From: an uncultured Victivallales bacterium
GTDB lineage: Bacteria; Verrucomicrobiota; Lentisphaeria; Oligosphaerales; JAFGRS01
Direction of reading: 5' to 3'
Length of the DNA: 14,981 nucleotides
Assembly (NCBI GenBank): GCA_903834675.1
Contig: CAILKC010000490.1
Coordinates: 1 to 14,981, forward strand
Shown here: piece by piece, positions 6,572 to 14,975 of the stretch
Layout of the letters: each line of letters opens with the position of its first letter
Numbering within the stretch: position 1 is the stretch's first letter
Position numbers and translations under genes: made by a program
Notes under the pieces: generated by a model
Database searches by the model: none
What the model was told of the DNA's origin: nothing
The model's input: only the letters and a program-made list of their open reading frames with translations

Positions 6572-7858
6572 ATGAGTCTCTGGCGACTGCTCCTGCGGGA
6601 GGCGCGCTTTCGGGCGGGGAACGCGCTGCTGGGCGGCGTGGCCGTGGCGCTGGCGGTGGGCGTCTGGGCCGCCTGCCTGGTGCTCCTGCGCGGCCATGAG
6701 GCGCGGACCATCCAGGCGCTCGAGAGCCGCCGCGGGCGGGTGGCCGAGCAGAGTGCCGCGCTCGAGGAGGAGATGCGCAAGGCCACCCTCAAACTGCGCT
6801 TCAATCTCGTGATCCTCCCCGAGGGCCAGGATCTGCGGGCCTGGCATGCGGAGGGCGAGATCCGCGGCACCCTGCCCGAGACCTACGTGCGGACCTTGGC
6901 CGAGTCCGGCATCATGACCATCCAACACCTGCTCCCCATCGTGCAGCGCCGAGTGCTCTGGGAGGAGAAGGGCCGCCGCATCATCCTCATCGGCTCCCGC
7001 GGCGAGGTGGCCCAGTTGAACTACAGCGCCAAGAAGCCGCTGGTGCAGCCGGTCCCGCCGGGGACGATCGTCCTCGGGCACGAACTGCACCGCTCGCTGG
7101 GGCTGAAGGTGGGCGACAAGGTCACCCTGATGGGCCGCGAGTTCAGCGTGCATCGTTGTCACGAGGAGCGCGGCAGCGCGGATGACATCACCGCCTGGAT
7201 CGATCTGGGGCAAGCGCAGGAGCTCTTCGGGCTGCCCGGCCAGGTGCATGCTATCCTCGCCCTCGAATGCATGTGCGCCGGACTGCCGGGGGCGGATAAG
7301 TTCCGCGCTGAGGTCCGTCGCATCCTACCGCGGACTGAAGTTGTCGAACTGAGTGCGCCGGCCTTGGCACGCTTCGAGGCGCGCGGCAAGCTGACCGCGG
7401 ACCTGGCGGCGGCAGCGGAGCGTGAAGCGGGCGCGCGGCAGGCCTTGCAGCAGTCCCGTGAGCGCCTGGCGGCTGGGCTGGTTCCGGCCGTGTTGTTGGC
7501 CGGGATGCTGGCCGTGGCGGCGCTGGCTGCGGCCAATGCCCGGACCCGCGGGCCGGAGCTGGCGTTGCTGCGGGCGCTGGGCTGGCGCGAGGGGCAGGTG
7601 CTGGCGTTGCTGTTGGCGCGCTCTGGCCTGCTGGCGTTGCCGGGGGCGGCCGGGGGTTGCGGTCTGGGGGTACTGGCCGGGATTGGTCTGGCGGGCTGGC
7701 TGGACCCACTGCCGCTGGTGGGTATGGCGCCGTTGCTGAGGGTTGCCGAGGCGGCTGGGCTGGTCGCGACGGGGGTATTTTCGGCGCTGCTGGCGGCCTG
7801 GCTGCCGACGCTGCTGGCGGCCCGGCGGGACCCCGCGTCGGCTCTCTGTCCGGAGTAA
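6572..7858 (+). CDS. FtsX/MacB-type ABC transporter permease, subunit 2
   Basis: This 428-residue permease shares the architecture of subunit 1. It has an N-terminal helix at about 18-40, an extracytoplasmic domain at about 41-298 with a charged helical start (residues 50-75), and C-terminal helices at about 300-322, 345-377 and 388-413. The blocks LRFNLVILPEGQDL, QRRVLWEEKG, GHELHRSLGLKVGDKVTLMG and SADDITAWIDLGQAQELFGLP align with subunit 1. The typical FtsX coupling stretch ELALLRALGWREGQVLALLL is at 329-348. The start at 6572 is preceded by tgagg overlapping the previous stop, only 8 bp away. In-frame sequence further upstream overlaps subunit 1 and is not used. The two subunits probably form a heterodimer, as LolC and LolE do. 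Confidence 0.85.
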   Translation: MSLWRLLLREARFRAGNALLGGVAVALAVGVWAACLVLLRGHEARTIQALESRRGRVAEQSAALEEEMRKATLKLRFNLVILPEGQDLRAWHAEGEIRGTLPETYVRTLAESGIMTIQHLLPIVQRRVLWEEKGRRIILIGSRGEVAQLNYSAKKPLVQPVPPGTIVLGHELHRSLGLKVGDKVTLMGREFSVHRCHEERGSADDITAWIDLGQAQELFGLPGQVHAILALECMCAGLPGADKFRAEVRRILPRTEVVELSAPALARFEARGKLTADLAAAAEREAGARQALQQSRERLAAGLVPAVLLAGMLAVAALAAANARTRGPELALLRALGWREGQVLALLLARSGLLALPGAAGGCGLGVLAGIGLAGWLDPLPLVGMAPLLRVAEAAGLVATGVFSALLAAWLPTLLAARRDPASALCPE

Positions 7859-7869
7859 GGGAAACGCAC

Positions 7870-8529
7870 ATGCTTATGGGCTTTGAGTCGGTCAGCAAGC
7901 ACTATGCAGGGCCAGCCGGAACGGTGGCGGCCCTGGAGGCGGTGTCGTTCGCGCTGGGGCCGGGCGAGTTTGTCGGTGTCTGTGGTCCCAGCGGCTGCGG
8001 CAAGAGCACGTTGCTGCTGGTGGCCGGGACGCTGTTGCGGCCTAGTGCCGGCCGCGTGTTGCTGGCCGGTTGCGATGTCTACGCCGCCGCGCCCGCCGAG
8101 CGGCGCCGTCTGCGCGCCACCACCGTCGGCTTCGTCTTCCAGCAGTTCCATGTGCTGCCCTACCTGACCGTGCTGGAGAATGTGCTGGCGCCCTCGGTCG
8201 CCCTGCCCTCCCCGGACGCCCGCCGCCGGGCCGAGGTACTGGTCGAGCAGTTCGGTCTCACGGCCCGGCGGGACCACTTGCCCGCTCAACTCAGCACCGG
8301 CGAGAAGCAGCGCACCGCTCTGGCCCGGGCTCTCTTGAACCGGCCCACGCTGCTGCTGGCCGACGAGCCCACCGGTAACCTCGATCCGGAAAACGGTCGC
8401 CTCGTCCTCGAGGCCCTGACCACCTTCGCCGCCGCGGGGGGCGCGGTGCTGATGGTCACCCATGACCCGGATGCGGTGCGCCGGGCTGGGCGCGTCCTCA
8501 AGCTGGAAGGCGGGCGGTTGGCGCCCTGA
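7870..8529 (+). CDS. ABC transporter ATP-binding protein, LolD/MacB type
   Basis: This 219-residue ATPase powers the two preceding permeases. Motifs visible are Walker A GPSGCGKST at 39-47, Q-loop FQQF at 90-93, signature LSTGEKQR at 141-148 (Thr in place of the usual second residue of LSGG), Walker B LLLADEP at 161-167 with the catalytic Glu, D-loop GNLD at 169-172, and H-loop His198 in MVTHD. The length is typical of the stand-alone LolD/FtsE/MacB ATPase group. ATG 7870 is chosen because aaggga at 7857-7862 is seven bases upstream. The gap to the permease stop is 11 bp, so the three genes form one operon. No separate membrane-fusion or substrate-binding protein is encoded beside them. Confidence 0.9.
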   Translation: MLMGFESVSKHYAGPAGTVAALEAVSFALGPGEFVGVCGPSGCGKSTLLLVAGTLLRPSAGRVLLAGCDVYAAAPAERRRLRATTVGFVFQQFHVLPYLTVLENVLAPSVALPSPDARRRAEVLVEQFGLTARRDHLPAQLSTGEKQRTALARALLNRPTLLLADEPTGNLDPENGRLVLEALTTFAAAGGAVLMVTHDPDAVRRAGRVLKLEGGRLAP

Positions 8530-8682
8530 CAGCGACGTCTCGCGGCGACTGCGAAACCCGCGCCCTCTCCCCGCGTTCCCGCGGCTGGCGCTGGGTGGTG
8601 GCGGGGTTAGGTTCTGGGCGCGAGGTCAGATTCTGCGGCATGGCCAGGTGGCGCCCGGTCGAGGCATGAAGGACGAAGCACC
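8530..8682 (+). other. Leader region before the alpha-2-macroglobulin gene
   Basis: This 153-bp stretch holds a small perfect hairpin at 8571-8584 (ccgcg-ttcc-cgcgg). It also has a longer-range 7-bp complementarity between 8559-8565 (cgcgccc) and 8616-8622 (gggcgcg). The ribosome site gaagga at 8668-8673 is nine bases before ATG 8683. I do not see a convincing promoter or a T-tract terminator. It may separate the ABC operon from the next gene, or be an internal spacer of one long transcript. Confidence 0.35.
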
Positions 8683-11600
8683 ATGAAAACGCGGCAGATC
8701 CTCTGCGGAATCGCGTTCCTGGCGACGCTCACTCGGGTTGTGGGTGACGACGCCTCGGAGCGTGTGCGGGCACAGAAGCTGCAGGCGGAGGGCAACTTCC
8801 AGGAAGCCTACGCCGTGTTTCTGCGGCTGGTTGCCGACCCGCGTTCCGACGCCGGGCAGACGCCCAACGACCTGGAGCGCGGCCTGGATTGCCTGCAACG
8901 GCTGGGCCATCAGGGGCAGCTGGACGGCTTCATCGAGTCGGCGGTGAAGGCGCACGCCACGAACTGGCGGTTACTGGAGCAGGCGGCCCGGTACACGATG
9001 AACCAGGTGCCACACTACGGCATGCTGGTGGGCGGCGAGTACGAGCGTGGCAGCCACCGTGGCGCTGTCGGCGGGCGCTGGGTGCAGACCGAGGCGCGCG
9101 ACCGCATCCGGGCCCTGCAGCTCATGGAGCAGGCCATGCCCCTGGTGCGGGCGCACCGTCCCCCGGAGCAGACCTACAGCTTCTACATTGGCTATGCCGG
9201 CATCGTGCTCGGCCAGTCCGGCACCGGCGACGCCTGGCGTCTGCAGATGCTCTCGGACCTGGAGCGTCTGCCGGACTACGACGAACGGCGGAATCGGGAG
9301 GAGGCGGTGGGGGCGCCGGTAGATGCCGAGGGCCAACCGGTCTACTACCGGGTGCCGGAGAGTTACGAGCTGGCCGCCAATGACGGCGAACGCTGGCGCT
9401 GGCTGCTGCGGCAGGCCGAAACGGTGTTGCCGGGCAACGCCGGCCAGACCCGTCTCGAATTCGCCCGTTTCCTGCAGGCCCAGTTCGACGTGCAGACCCT
9501 GGCCAGCTTCCACCCGTGGTTCCGGACCGACCGCGCCGACGAGCCGACCGGCGTCTTCGCCGTACAGACGCTCAAGGACGAGGAGACCCTCGCCCGCTTG
9601 GCCACGGGGGTGAAACGCTTCACCCTGCCGCCGGAGTTTCGCTTCATCGCCCTGCTCCAGGAACTGGCGGACCAGGAGGGGGCGAATAGCGGCGTCAAGC
9701 GTGACGCGACTCAGCTGCTGGCGACGGTGTACGAGAATCGGCGGCAGTATCCCGCGGCGGTGACCTGGTGGGAGCGCTTCTCGGCCTTCGACAAGAAGAC
9801 AGCGCAGTCGCGTCTCCAGCAGATCACGGGCAACTGGGGGCAGTTCGAGCCGGTGCATTCGCAGCCGGCTGGGCAGCCGGCACAGGTGCCCTTCTGCTTC
9901 CGCAATGCGTCGCGGGTCGCGTTCACCGCCTACCGGATCGATTTGCCGCGGCTGGTGAACGACGCGCGCGCCTACCTCCGCGGCCGGCCGGAGCAGCTTG
10001 ACGGGCAGAAGCTGAATCTGTACGACATCGGGCAACGGCTGGTATGGGGGAACGAGCAGCAGTACCTGACCGGCAAGGTAGCCGAGTGGGAGTTGACCCT
10101 GGAGCCGAAGCCGAACCACGTCGACCGGCGCCTCACGGTCACCACGCCGCTGAAGGAGGCGGGCGCCTACCTGTTGGTCGGCCAGTTGCCCGCGGGTAAC
10201 AGCAGCCGCATCGTGGTCGTGCTGGACTCCACCGTGATCGTGCGGAAGCAACTGGACCGCCAGCTGCTGCTATTCACCGCGGACGCCGTAACCGGACAGC
10301 CCGTGCCGAATCTCAGGATGGAGCTTTTCGGTTATCGGCAGGAGTGGGTTGAAAAAACGCGCAAGCACCGCGTCGTCACCACCGAGATGAGCGCCCAGAC
10401 GAATGCGGATGGGCTGTTGATCCTGACGCCGGAGCATCCCCCCGAGAATTTCCAGTGGCTGATCAGCGCCAGCGGCGCCGGGCGTTTCGCCTACGACGGC
10501 TTCATCGGCATCGGTTACCCGGAGCGCTATGACAACGAGTACGAGGCCACCAAGAGCTTTGTGATGACGGACCGGCCCGTCTACCGCCCCGGGCAGAAGG
10601 TGCAGTGGAAAGTGTGGGTGGCGCACGCCAAGTACGACCAGGGAGACACGAGTGTTTTCGGGGGGCGGCAGATTCAGATCACCATCAACAACCCGCGCGG
10701 CGAGGCGGTTTTCGAGCGGGCCCTGACGGCGGACGCCTACGGCGGCGTCAACGGCGAGTTGCTTCTGGCCGATGAATGCCTGCTGGGCGGCTACTCGTTG
10801 CAGGTCCAGGTGGATGGAGACGTCGTCGGCGCGGGAAATTTCCAGGCAGAGGAGTACAAGAAACCCGAGTTTGAGGTGACCGTGAAGGCGCCCACGGAAC
10901 CGGTGGCGTTGGGCGACAAGATTGAGGCGAGGGTGGAGGCGACGTACTACTTTGGGGCGCCAGTCACCAAGGCCACGGCGAAGATCAAAGTCCTGCGCTA
11001 CGAGCACCAGACGAACGGGTATCCGGTGATGCCGTGGGACTGGTTCTATGGGCCGGGCTATGGGTGGTTCGCCTACGACTACGACTGGTATCCCGGCTGG
11101 CAGCGCTGGGGCTGTCAGCGGCCGGCCTACTGGTGGGCGGCGACGCCCAGCGGTCCGCCCGAAGTGGTGGCGGATGTCGAGCTGCCGATCGGCCCGGATG
11201 GCACGGCGACACTAAGCCTCGACACGGCGCTCGCCAAGGAGGCTATGGGTGACCGCGACCACCGCTACGAGATCACGGCGGAAGTCCGCGACGAGTCCCG
11301 CCGTACCATCGTCGGCAACGGCACCGTCATCGCGGCGCGCCAGCCCTTCAAGGTCTACGCCTGGGTGGACCGTGGCCACTACGCGGTCGGCGACACGATT
11401 CAGGCCAGCTTTCAGGCGCGCACGCCGGACGGCAAGGGGGTCGCCGGCAAGGGGCGACTGCGGCTGCTGCGCCTGAGCTACGATGCGGCGCGCGCGCCGG
11501 TCGAGAAGGAGGTGCAGGCCTGGGACCTGGCCAGCGACGAGCAGGGCGGCGCGACCCAGAAGTTGGCCGCCTCGGCCGCCGGGCAGTTCCGCCTCTCGTA

Positions 11601-14600
11601 CACGGTCACGGACGCCAAGGGCCACGCCCTCGAGGGTGGCTACATCTTCGCCGTGCGCGGTGAGGGGGCCAAGCCGGGCGACTTTCGTTTCAGCCCAATC
11701 GAGCTGCTGCCCGACAAGGCCCAGTATCGTCCCGGCGAGCGCCTGGAATTGGCCGTGCGCGCTGATCACGAAGATGCTTTCGTGCTGCTGTTTGTTCGGG
11801 CGGCCAATGGCATCTGCCTGACCCCGAAATGTCTGCGGCTGAAGGGCCGCAGCGCCCTCGAGGAGATCGACATCACGGCCAAGGACATGCCGAACTTCTT
11901 CATCGAGGCGGTCACGGTGGCGGACGGCGAGGTGCATACGGCGATCAAGGAGATCGTGGTGCCGCCGGAGACGCGGGTGCTGGGGGTCGAGGTGCTGCCG
12001 TCGGCCATGCGTTTTGCGCCGGGGGCGAAAGGCCTTATCAAGGTGAAGTTGACGGAAGCGGGGGGCGCGCCGTTCGTGGGGACGGTGGTGGCGAGCGTGT
12101 ACGACAAGAGTGTCGAGTACGTCGCTGGCGGCTCGAACGTGGGCGACATCCGGGCGCATTTCTGGCAGTGGCGGCGCCAGCACCAAGAGAACACCTGGCA
12201 TACGCTGGCGCGCTGGTACAACAATCTGCTCAAGCCGCGCGAGGTGCCGATGCAATCCCTGGGCTTCTTCGGCGGCGTGACCGAGGGCGACGGAACCGAC
12301 GGCGGTATGGCCTTTGGCGGGCCGGGACCTCGGCGTGGCGTCATGCTGACGAAAGGCCGGGCCATGGGCCGGGAGGCGGGTATGGCCATGGACGCCGTCG
12401 GGTTCGCCGCGATGCCGATGGCGGCGTCGTCGCCGGCGCCCATGGAGCTGACCAAGGCAACGGGCGAAGCGGGCGGCCTGGGCGGGGGCGGGGGCGCGGG
12501 AGGTCCCGGCGGCGGCGCGCCTGCGCTGCCGCAACCCACCGTGCGTAAGGAGTTTGCGGACACCGCAGTGTGGGTGGCCAGGCTGGAAACCGGCGCCGAT
12601 GGCACGGCCGAGGTGCTGCTGCCTCTACCCGAAAACCTCACCACCTGGAAGATTCGCGTCTGGGCCATGGGCCGCGGCACCCGCGTCGGCGAGGGTAGCG
12701 CCGAGGTCATCACCTCGAAGAATCTGCTGCTGCGCTTGCAGGCGCCGCGTTTCTTTGTGCAGAAGGACGAAGTGGTGCTGTCGGCCAATGTCCATAACTA
12801 CCTCGAGACCGACAAGGAAGTGCGTGCCGTGCTGGAGTTGGACGGGCCCTGTCTGGAGGTCGCCGGCCAGGCCGAACGCAAGATCCGCATCGCGGCCAAG
12901 GGCGAGGCGCGGGTGGACTGGCGGGTGAAAGTGCTGCAAGAGGGCGAGGCCGTGGTGCGCATGAAGGCGCTGAGCGAGGCCGAGTCCGACGCCATGGAGA
13001 TGCGCTTTCCGGTCTACGCCCATGGCCTGGAGAAGACGGTGGCCACCTGCGGACTGCTGCGGGCGCAGGACACCAGTGCCGAAGTCAAGATCGAGATCCC
13101 CAAAGCGCGTCGGCCGGAATCGGCGCGCTTGGAGCTGCGTTTCTCGCCCTCGTTGGCCATGGCCATGGTCGAGGCGCTGCCCTACCTGGTCGAGTACCCC
13201 TACGGCTGCACCGAGCAGACGCTGAACCGCTTCCTGCCCACCGTCATCACCCAGAATGTCTTGCAGCGTATGGGGGTGGCGCTCAGGGATGTCCGGGGCA
13301 AACGGACGAATCTGAATGCGCAGGAACGAGGGGATCCGGCCGGACGCGCGGCCCAGTGGCAGCGCGACAAGACGCCGCCGGTATTTGACGAGGAGGAGGT
13401 GGCGGACAGGGTGCGCGACGGGGTGGAGACGCTGGTAGCGATGCAACTCAGCGACGGCGGCTGGGGCTGGTTCAGCGGCTGGGGCGAGAGCAGTGGGCCG
13501 CACACGACGGCCACGGTGGTGCATGGTCTGCAGGTCGCTGTGCAGAACGACGTGGCGGTCCCGCCCGAGGTCATCCAGCGCGGTATCGACTGGCTGCGGC
13601 GCTACCAGTCCGAGCAGCTGCGTCTGCTGCGGAACGCCGAGAAAGACCCACGACCGGAAGCCTGGAAAGGCAAGGCGGAGGCTACCGACGCGCTGGTCTA
13701 TCGGGTGCTGGGCGATGCCGATGTTCTGGACGAAGCGATGCGGGATTACCTCTATCGCGACCGTACCGAGTTGTCGTTGTATGGGCTATCGCTGTATGGG
13801 TTGGCCCTGCAACGGCAGAAACAGGAAGAGAAGTTGGGCATGGTCCTGCGTAACCTGGCCCAGTTCGTCGTGCGCGATGAAGAGAACCAGACCGCCTACC
13901 TCAACCTCGGCAACAGCAATGCCTGGTGGACCTGGTACGGCAGCGAGATCGAGGCCCAGGCCACCTACCTGAAGCTGCTCTGCGCGGCGGACCCACGCCA
14001 TGACCTGCTGCCACGCCTGGTGAAGTACCTGCTCAATAACCGCAAACACGCCACCTACTGGAACAGCACTCGTGACACCGCCCTCTGCGTGGAGGCCTTC
14101 GCCGACTACATCAAGGCCGCCGGCGAGGATCGCCCCGAGATGACGGTGAACGTGAGCCTCGATGGCCAGCCCTGCAAGAAGGTCACCATCACGCCCGATA
14201 ACCTCTTCACCTTCGATAATGCCTTCCTGCTGGAGGGCGAGCGCGTGCAGGCTGGGACGCACACCCTCCTGCTGACCAAGGAGGGCAAGGGGCCGCTGTA
14301 CTGGAACTGCTACGTGAGCTATTTCACCCTGGAGGATCCGATCACCAAGGCCGGCCTGGAGGTGAAGTCCGAACGGGCCCTCTATCGCCTGGTGCGCGCG
14401 GATCTCGCCGTCGCGGTGCCCGGCGCCGACGGCCAGGTGCTCAAACAACGCGCCGAACACTATCGCCGCGAACCGCTGGCCAACGGCGCCCGCATCGACA
14501 GCGGCGATCTCATCGAAGTCGAACTCACGCTCGAGAGTAAGAACGACTACGAGTACATCGTGCTGGAGGACTTCAGGGCCGCCGGCTGCGAGCCCGTCGA

Positions 14601-14835
14601 TCTGCGCAGCGGCTACACCGGCAATGAACTGGGGGCCTACGTCGAATTCCGCGACGAGCGCACGGCCTTCTTCATGCGGCAACTCGCCCGTGGTAAGCAC
14701 AGCGTCTCATACCGCCTGCGGGCCGAAGTACCCGGTACGTTCAGTGCCCTGCCCGCCAGGCTCTGGGGTATGTACGCCCCGGAACTGCGCGGCAATTCGG
14801 ACGAAAACAAGTTTGAGGTCGGCGAGCGCAAGTAG
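8683..14835 (+). CDS. Secreted alpha-2-macroglobulin family protein with thioester motif
   Basis: This 2050-residue envelope protein probably traps proteases: cleavage of a bait segment exposes a reactive thioester. Residues 1-21 look like a Sec signal peptide (KTR, then a hydrophobic core, cleavage near VVG|DD). There is no lipobox, unlike E. coli ECAM. Residues 22 to about 380 are helical and TPR-like (QAEGNFQEAYAVFLRL; LLATVYENRRQYPAAVTWWERF). MG-type domains follow: FVMTDRPVYRPGQKVQWKVWV at 626-646 is the MG2 hallmark, EYKKPEFEV is at 724-732, and SVYDKSVEYVAG is at 1138-1149. An aromatic-rich insert lies at 780-818. A Met- and Gly-rich segment at about 1200-1286 is the bait candidate. 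The A2M core starts near 1287. The thioester is intact: YGCTEQTLNRF with C1509 and Q1512, followed by a terpenoid-cyclase-like helical domain (SDGGWGWFSGWGESSGPH). The protein is longer than ECAM (about 1650) and has no pbpC beside it. It might instead be a structural or surface protein. Confidence 0.9.
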   Translation: MKTRQILCGIAFLATLTRVVGDDASERVRAQKLQAEGNFQEAYAVFLRLVADPRSDAGQTPNDLERGLDCLQRLGHQGQLDGFIESAVKAHATNWRLLEQAARYTMNQVPHYGMLVGGEYERGSHRGAVGGRWVQTEARDRIRALQLMEQAMPLVRAHRPPEQTYSFYIGYAGIVLGQSGTGDAWRLQMLSDLERLPDYDERRNREEAVGAPVDAEGQPVYYRVPESYELAANDGERWRWLLRQAETVLPGNAGQTRLEFARFLQAQFDVQTLASFHPWFRTDRADEPTGVFAVQTLKDEETLARLATGVKRFTLPPEFRFIALLQELADQEGANSGVKRDATQLLATVYENRRQYPAAVTWWERFSAFDKKTAQSRLQQITGNWGQFEPVHSQPAGQPAQVPFCFRNASRVAFTAYRIDLPRLVNDARAYLRGRPEQLDGQKLNLYDIGQRLVWGNEQQYLTGKVAEWELTLEPKPNHVDRRLTVTTPLKEAGAYLLVGQLPAGNSSRIVVVLDSTVIVRKQLDRQLLLFTADAVTGQPVPNLRMELFGYRQEWVEKTRKHRVVTTEMSAQTNADGLLILTPEHPPENFQWLISASGAGRFAYDGFIGIGYPERYDNEYEATKSFVMTDRPVYRPGQKVQWKVWVAHAKYDQGDTSVFGGRQIQITINNPRGEAVFERALTADAYGGVNGELLLADECLLGGYSLQVQVDGDVVGAGNFQAEEYKKPEFEVTVKAPTEPVALGDKIEARVEATYYFGAPVTKATAKIKVLRYEHQTNGYPVMPWDWFYGPGYGWFAYDYDWYPGWQRWGCQRPAYWWAATPSGPPEVVADVELPIGPDGTATLSLDTALAKEAMGDRDHRYEITAEVRDESRRTIVGNGTVIAARQPFKVYAWVDRGHYAVGDTIQASFQARTPDGKGVAGKGRLRLLRLSYDAARAPVEKEVQAWDLASDEQGGATQKLAASAAGQFRLSYTVTDAKGHALEGGYIFAVRGEGAKPGDFRFSPIELLPDKAQYRPGERLELAVRADHEDAFVLLFVRAANGICLTPKCLRLKGRSALEEIDITAKDMPNFFIEAVTVADGEVHTAIKEIVVPPETRVLGVEVLPSAMRFAPGAKGLIKVKLTEAGGAPFVGTVVASVYDKSVEYVAGGSNVGDIRAHFWQWRRQHQENTWHTLARWYNNLLKPREVPMQSLGFFGGVTEGDGTDGGMAFGGPGPRRGVMLTKGRAMGREAGMAMDAVGFAAMPMAASSPAPMELTKATGEAGGLGGGGGAGGPGGGAPALPQPTVRKEFADTAVWVARLETGADGTAEVLLPLPENLTTWKIRVWAMGRGTRVGEGSAEVITSKNLLLRLQAPRFFVQKDEVVLSANVHNYLETDKEVRAVLELDGPCLEVAGQAERKIRIAAKGEARVDWRVKVLQEGEAVVRMKALSEAESDAMEMRFPVYAHGLEKTVATCGLLRAQDTSAEVKIEIPKARRPESARLELRFSPSLAMAMVEALPYLVEYPYGCTEQTLNRFLPTVITQNVLQRMGVALRDVRGKRTNLNAQERGDPAGRAAQWQRDKTPPVFDEEEVADRVRDGVETLVAMQLSDGGWGWFSGWGESSGPHTTATVVHGLQVAVQNDVAVPPEVIQRGIDWLRRYQSEQLRLLRNAEKDPRPEAWKGKAEATDALVYRVLGDADVLDEAMRDYLYRDRTELSLYGLSLYGLALQRQKQEEKLGMVLRNLAQFVVRDEENQTAYLNLGNSNAWWTWYGSEIEAQATYLKLLCAADPRHDLLPRLVKYLLNNRKHATYWNSTRDTALCVEAFADYIKAAGEDRPEMTVNVSLDGQPCKKVTITPDNLFTFDNAFLLEGERVQAGTHTLLLTKEGKGPLYWNCYVSYFTLEDPITKAGLEVKSERALYRLVRADLAVAVPGADGQVLKQRAEHYRREPLANGARIDSGDLIEVELTLESKNDYEYIVLEDFRAAGCEPVDLRSGYTGNELGAYVEFRDERTAFFMRQLARGKHSVSYRLRAEVPGTFSALPARLWGMYAPELRGNSDENKFEVGERK

Positions 14836-14850
14836 GTGACGCTTGGAGCT

Positions 14851-14867
14851 GCGGTGGGCTCCCCCGC
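14851..14867. repeat. Isolated H1 hairpin of the structured repeat
   Basis: The sequence gcggtgg-gct-cccccgc matches H1 of the complete unit (80-96) except for one base in the 3' arm. It lies 15 bases after the stop codon of the alpha-2-macroglobulin gene and is preceded by tggagct, as in the complete copy. It is a partial repeat next to the full copy that follows. Confidence 0.6.
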
Positions 14868-14874
14868 GGTTTGG

Positions 14875-14975
14875 TGGAGCTGCGGTGGGCTCCACCGCCC
14901 GCGCCTGCGGCCAGGCGCCTCTCCAGGGGATAGGACGGCCGCTCAGGGCCGGACGCCCTGTGTCGTGAGCAGGGC
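14875..14975. repeat. Structured intergenic repeat, copy C
   Basis: This is the same unit as copy B, in the same orientation. H1 at 14882-14898 is identical (gcggtgg-gct-ccaccgc). H2 at 14901-14918 has a stem one pair longer (gcgcct/aggcgc). The linker ctctccagggga is conserved. H3 is weaker (cggcc/ggccg, 14936-14951). H4 at 14955-14975 has stem gccctg/cagggc plus one wobble pair, and a 7-nt loop. The first 70 or so bases are clearly homologous to 73-150 by eye. The copy follows the alpha-2-macroglobulin gene, where it could act as an mRNA 3' structure. It has no T-run. Confidence 0.7.

Noticed and set aside
5996..7249. 417-codon minus-strand ORF
   Set aside because: It is antisense to both permeases, which show mutual homology at protein level in the plus frames.
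7657..7869. N-terminal extension of the ABC ATPase
   Set aside because: It overlaps permease 2 in another frame. ATPases of this family start a few residues before the first beta strand, matching ATG 7870.
8971..10251. 426-codon minus-strand ORF
   Set aside because: It is antisense to the alpha-2-macroglobulin gene, with no recognisable motif.
13774..13803. Tandem 15-bp repeat encoding SLYGL twice in the thioester domain
   Set aside because: The two copies differ at several bases and fit a hydrophobic helix of the domain, so a recent duplication is not supported.
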